In this document: piece by piece, positions 61,145-64,000 of the stretch
How the letters are laid out: the number at the start of each line of letters is the position of its first letter
Numbering within the stretch: position 1 is the stretch's first letter
NCBI GenBank assembly: GCA_010093485.1
Contig: MU001501.1
Span: 823,052 to 887,051 of the forward strand
DNA length: 64,000 nucleotides
DNA from: Karstenula rhodostoma CBS 690.94
Lineage: Eukaryota; Ascomycota; Dothideomycetes; Pleosporales; Didymosphaeriaceae
Direction: 5' to 3'
The notes under the pieces: model-generated
The model's database searches: none
What the model was told of the DNA's origin: nothing
Seen by the model: only the letters and a program-made list of their open reading frames with translations
Position numbers and translations under genes: made by a program

Positions 61145-61263
61145 TATATTGTAGAGATTCACTATGAGGTAGGGTGACTCAATGAAGTTGGGGGGACAAA
61201 AATGCGCGTTATGCTTTGCCAATGCACGAACAAAGGGGGACTAAAAAAGTAGCTAAGGCGCGC
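61145..61263 (+). repeat. Dispersed ~120-bp repeat, copy B
   Basis: It matches copy A at 35,561-35,682 (start TATATTGTAGAGATTCACTA, end GCTAAGGCGCGC). At several positions this copy has TA where copy A has CA, TG or CG (ACTAA for ACCAA, GTTATGC for GTTGTGC, GTAGC for GCGGC). That is what mild RIP would do. Confidence 0.85.
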
Positions 61264-62223
61264 CCAGCGTCTGTGCGCAGGCTACCCAAAAAGGGCGTAG
61301 CGCCAAGCTAGCTGAAACGGGACTAGCGCGAGGCCAACCCGAAACGGACTTGCATTGTTAAAGCTGAGAATTCGGGGTACCAGAAAAGAGTTTGACGTTC
61401 ATATTGTTAGTCCAACGTTCAATGTGTTTCAACCTTCTACCGCACCCTCCTTGTGAGGACTCTGGGCCCTTAGCATTTGCAAGCTGTCCTATTCATGGAC
61501 CATCTCTCTGCTGTCTACAGTACTCGTACTTATCTCTATCCAGTAGTGCTTGTTGCCAAAGCTATTCTCGTACACCATCGTTGAACCAAGCGCATATCTT
61601 ATGTGCTCGTGTTTCCTTTCCCTTTGATCCCTGACGAGAGTCATCTATAGGTGGATGCGCACTAAGGCAGATAGCTACTACGGCTCTGGCACAGACAGGA
61701 GTAGTCGCTACGAAATATCTCTTAGGAACCTCAAGGGCAGCCACAGAACATCAATCTTGGCGAAATTGTCAAGCCGTGACGATGATAATGGTGACAAGTC
61801 CAACTTTATTCGTCTTGGAGAGTCCGTCGATGTGGGTGTTTCGCCACCTTTTGCCGGAGGAAGATTTTAGTAGGAACGCAGCAATCGCATTATTATATAT
61901 GAAGTAGTTGGACACGAATGAAAATGCAAAGATGATGGTCATAATAAGAGCTGATAAGCTCTTGGGTATAATTAGATGTCCCTACATCAGATGGCAGTGA
62001 TGATAGGTAGCTTTTTGATTGTTGTTGAGTCGCTCAGCCGCTGATGTCTGTCAATATAGAGCACAGGTCATTAGTGGCTATGCTAGAGAAAATAAGTGCC
62101 CATGTATTTCTGTTTGTTCGCTGGTACTATATGTTAAGACCACAGGAAACCACCTTGTCTTCAAAAGTATGCGCGCTGTCCGGAACTGCGGATGGTGACA
62201 TGACAAATTTGGAATATCGAAAG
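61264..62223. other. 1-kb decaying region with one protein-like scrap
   Basis: A plus frame at 61,655-61,870 (MRTKADSYYGSGTDRSSRYE, then SILAKLSSRDDDNGDKS, ending AGGRF) is Ser/Asp/Arg-rich and looks like the cytosolic tail of a fungal membrane protein; family not established. The rest is mixed sequence with AT-rich patches and no supportable gene. Confidence 0.35.
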
Positions 62224-63000
62224 TCATCCTTCCATAGCCCTCCTGACGATCTCCCAGTACCGACTCTCATCCTTCCGTAGGTGTGCGACATGTGCCGAAC
62301 CCTCATATCTCTCTAACGCAACAGAGAAACCGTTCGTCTTAGCCTCGGCCGCATGTGTCTCCACATCTCTATAGTCGGTCAATGCATCCGTGGGGCTGTA
62401 AATGTATACCCGACGTAATTCAGCCGTGTTTCCCACGTCAACGTTATGCGCCCTGTACCAGTTGTCCAAAGAATTAGGTAAAATGCCCAGGGCCATCGAG
62501 ACAGTCCAGAAAGCGGCGAAAGCGTAGAGGAAAGGGGCAGCGATCAGCTGCTGGGGAAATGGGAGACTGACACTAACGAATTCCATGGCAGCGAATTGCT
62601 CGTACAAGTTCGCGATGCTCGAGGAGCCGCCATTGGAGAATATGTAAATGAGAAGAGGTAGTGAAGAAGCCACCACTGGTGCTTAGAATGCGTTGCGAAG
62701 GACGGAAGCGGCAACTCTCATGGCAGGACCGATCTGCGATGGGCGAACGATGCAGTCCATGGTGCTCCTCAGAAGCAGCAGCTGAGCAGCAGGATACAAG
62801 GCCTGGTACTTGGCGACATATTTGGCGATGTGGACATCTTTCGCACCAGTCCAACTAGAGATGACAACGAGTCGCGGCTGGTAGTCTGTGCTTGTGCTTG
62901 AAGGCTTTGATGGTCGGTACAAGGAGACGAACGGGCCAAGCTTCTCCATATATGAGAGAGGCCTGCTTGTAGTGGCAGGTGTTGGTGATGCGGTTGACAT
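62224..63000 (-). pseudogene. TMEM53/DUF829 (PaxU-like) alpha/beta-hydrolase gene with one in-frame TAA
   Basis: One minus-strand frame of 259 codons runs from ATG at 63,000 to the stop at 62,224 and is broken only by TAA at 62,685-62,683. Family features are present on both sides: RLVVISSWTGAKDVHIAKYVAKYQALYP (near residue 45), then LLIYIFSNGGSSSIANLYEQ with the nucleophile-type elbow, VYIYSPTDALTDYRDVETHAAEA (acid region) and GSAHVAHLRKDESRYW (catalytic His region). Length is near the family norm. Fungal members include PaxU of indole-diterpene clusters; most have unknown roles. The TAA reads as CAA (Gln) with one RIP-type C-to-T change. A 54-nt intron with a poor donor (GTCCTG) could also remove it, so the gene may still be functional. 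Confidence 0.78.
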
Positions 63001-63324
63001 AGTCCTGTAAGTTTGTACGGGCTGAGCGAACGAATTTTGAGGCTCGACTTGATGTTTCTGATATAACGAGGCAAGGCTAGAATAAGAGAGACTGGATCCG
63101 GCGGCGATGGTGCGGATTTCCGAAAAGTCAAGGTGCTACAAGGGTTGACCAGGTGCTGAGGAAATCAATGAAAACGTGCATGCAGGACCGGCCGATACGC
63201 CGCCTTGTCGCTGTGTAGGCTTCTGCCTGTAAAGCTGTTGTCTTACCCGCAGCGTGCCGGTTACCTTCGACCCATCGAATCCTTCATCTGACGTGTCTCC
63301 AGGCTCTAGTTCAATCACAACTTC
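63001..63324. promoter_or_regulatory. Upstream region of the DUF829 gene
   Basis: About 0.3 kb with no recognisable gene. It presumably holds the promoter of the DUF829 gene. Confidence 0.4.
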
Positions 63325-63432
63325 ACCCGTTAGGATTTTAGGTAGAGCAGTTATATCTACTAGATATATCCTAGCTTAACTAACTAGAGTCCTTTCTAGT
63401 ACTTTTATGATCCTTCCCTCTTTAATATAACT
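63325..63432. repeat. Small AT-rich, RIP-like island
   Basis: About 100 bases with the same look as the left-hand block (CTAGATATATCCTAGC, TTTAATATAACTTAGG): rich in TA and with few CA or TG. It overlaps the point where the flavin monooxygenase frame ends, so it may be a repeat scrap that truncated that gene. Confidence 0.55.
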
Positions 63433-64000
63433 TAGGGCACGTTTTAACGAGGTGTGTCCTCGTGTCGCGGGCCTTCAGAAAGGGGTAGCATTCGTAGATC
63501 TCATTTGTAAATTGCTTGACGAGGGCTTCATCTTCGATACCTGGTTGCTTGGTCGTGGGTAGTCCGAGTTGATACCGCAAGCCTTCGGGTTTGAATTCTA
63601 CGCCCCCTCCGATCTTCCAGCCGCTCGCGCACACCACAGCATCGGCTCTGATTGTCTCCCCATTCTTGAGCTGTACCTTATTCTCGTTGTCCAGTCGGTC
63701 GATCTCGTTGATGATGATCTTGATCTTTCCCTGCCGTACCAATTCGAACCAGTTTGTCGGCTAGTTAATGATATTCACCATTGCCCGTCTCGAATGCATC
63801 CTGCCATGGCCGGAGCTTCTTTGTTTCTGGATGGTCATGGAGTTTGTTGTGCTGTATTATATCGTCGCCCAACATCTGACAGATTGCCGCTATTATCTTT
63901 TTCCCAAGCCATGTCCCATGGAAAAAAACCTCGTAGCCATCCTTCGAGTCCAATCATCTCCGCCCACGGGCAGGGTGACATGTATCCAAAGAAACGAGTA
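63422..64000 (-). pseudogene. Flavin-containing monooxygenase, 3' part, frameshifted; continues outside the window
   Basis: Two minus-strand frames belong to one FAD/NAD(P)H-dependent monooxygenase: 63,953-63,765 (GYEVFFHGTWLGKKI, then HPETKKLRPWQDAFETG) and 63,742-63,422 (GKIKIIINEIDRLD, then IRADAVVCASGWKIG, the motif near the end of the FAD domain). Between them the expected ILNYPTNWFELVRQG segment is present but shifted by a base, and its Tyr codon is TAG (NIIN-stop-PTNWFELV). Upstream, TRFFGYMSPCPW sits in yet another frame. So there are at least two frameshifts and one nonsense change. The frame ends in the AT-rich island, short of the usual C-terminus. The N-terminal FAD and NADP motifs would lie beyond 64,000. 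Not functional as written. Confidence 0.8.

Overview
The window looks like nuclear DNA of a filamentous ascomycete (Pezizomycotina, most likely Dothideomycetes; the class is inferred from gene style, not proven). The reasons are many short GT-AG introns of about 45-80 nt with CTAAC/CTGAC-type branch sites, a divergent intron-containing H2A/H2B pair, fungal forms of ATG4, SQS1, SYS1, mitoferrin and TFIIIC tau131, and a very strong repeat-induced point mutation (RIP) signature.

Region 1, about 1-20,960, is an AT-rich block in which CpA and TpG are almost absent, so it has essentially no ATG. Reading it as RIP-mutated DNA (Gly to Arg/Ser, Asp to Asn, His/Cys/Arg to Tyr, Gln/Trp/Arg to stop) still reveals relics. 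These are a Ty3/Gypsy chromovirus on the minus strand (zinc knuckle, reverse transcriptase, chromodomain), a Helitron-like element on the plus strand (N-terminal region plus Pif1-type helicase), a hAT transposase C-terminus, and, unexpectedly, a histone H3-like gene with a recognisable intron. A nested inverted repeat of about 1.7 kb closes the block. The block ends within about 30 bp of the stop codon of the first intact gene.

Region 2, about 20,987-58,616, is ordinary housekeeping euchromatin. In order: NmrA-like reductase (-), 2-oxoglutarate dehydrogenase E2 KGD2 (-), complex I LYR subunit NDUFB9 (+), H2A (-), H2B (+), ATG4 (-), SQS1 (+), MIT/AAA ATPase of the Sap1/Yta6 type (-), mitoferrin (-), mitochondrial AsnRS (-), PARG-like macro-type protein (+), COA6 (-), SYS1 (+), TFIIIC tau131/SFC4 (+), broken kinesin-like fragments (-), mitochondrial intermediate peptidase OCT1 (-) and MICOS MIC26/27 (+). 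Several are divergent pairs with short shared promoters, and seven encode mitochondrial proteins.

Region 3, about 58,617-64,000, is gene-poor and decaying. It holds a 20-bp perfect hairpin, a tRNA-Leu(UAA) whose D-arm is split by a 50-nt GT...AG insertion, a cytochrome P450 N-terminal relic, the second copy of a ~120-bp dispersed repeat (the first is at 35.56 kb), a TMEM53/DUF829 (PaxU-like) gene with one in-frame TAA, a small AT-rich island and a frameshifted flavin monooxygenase running off the right edge.

Exon coordinates were joined by hand from splice consensus, reading frame and remembered family patterns. All introns of the main genes keep frame. No database search was possible.
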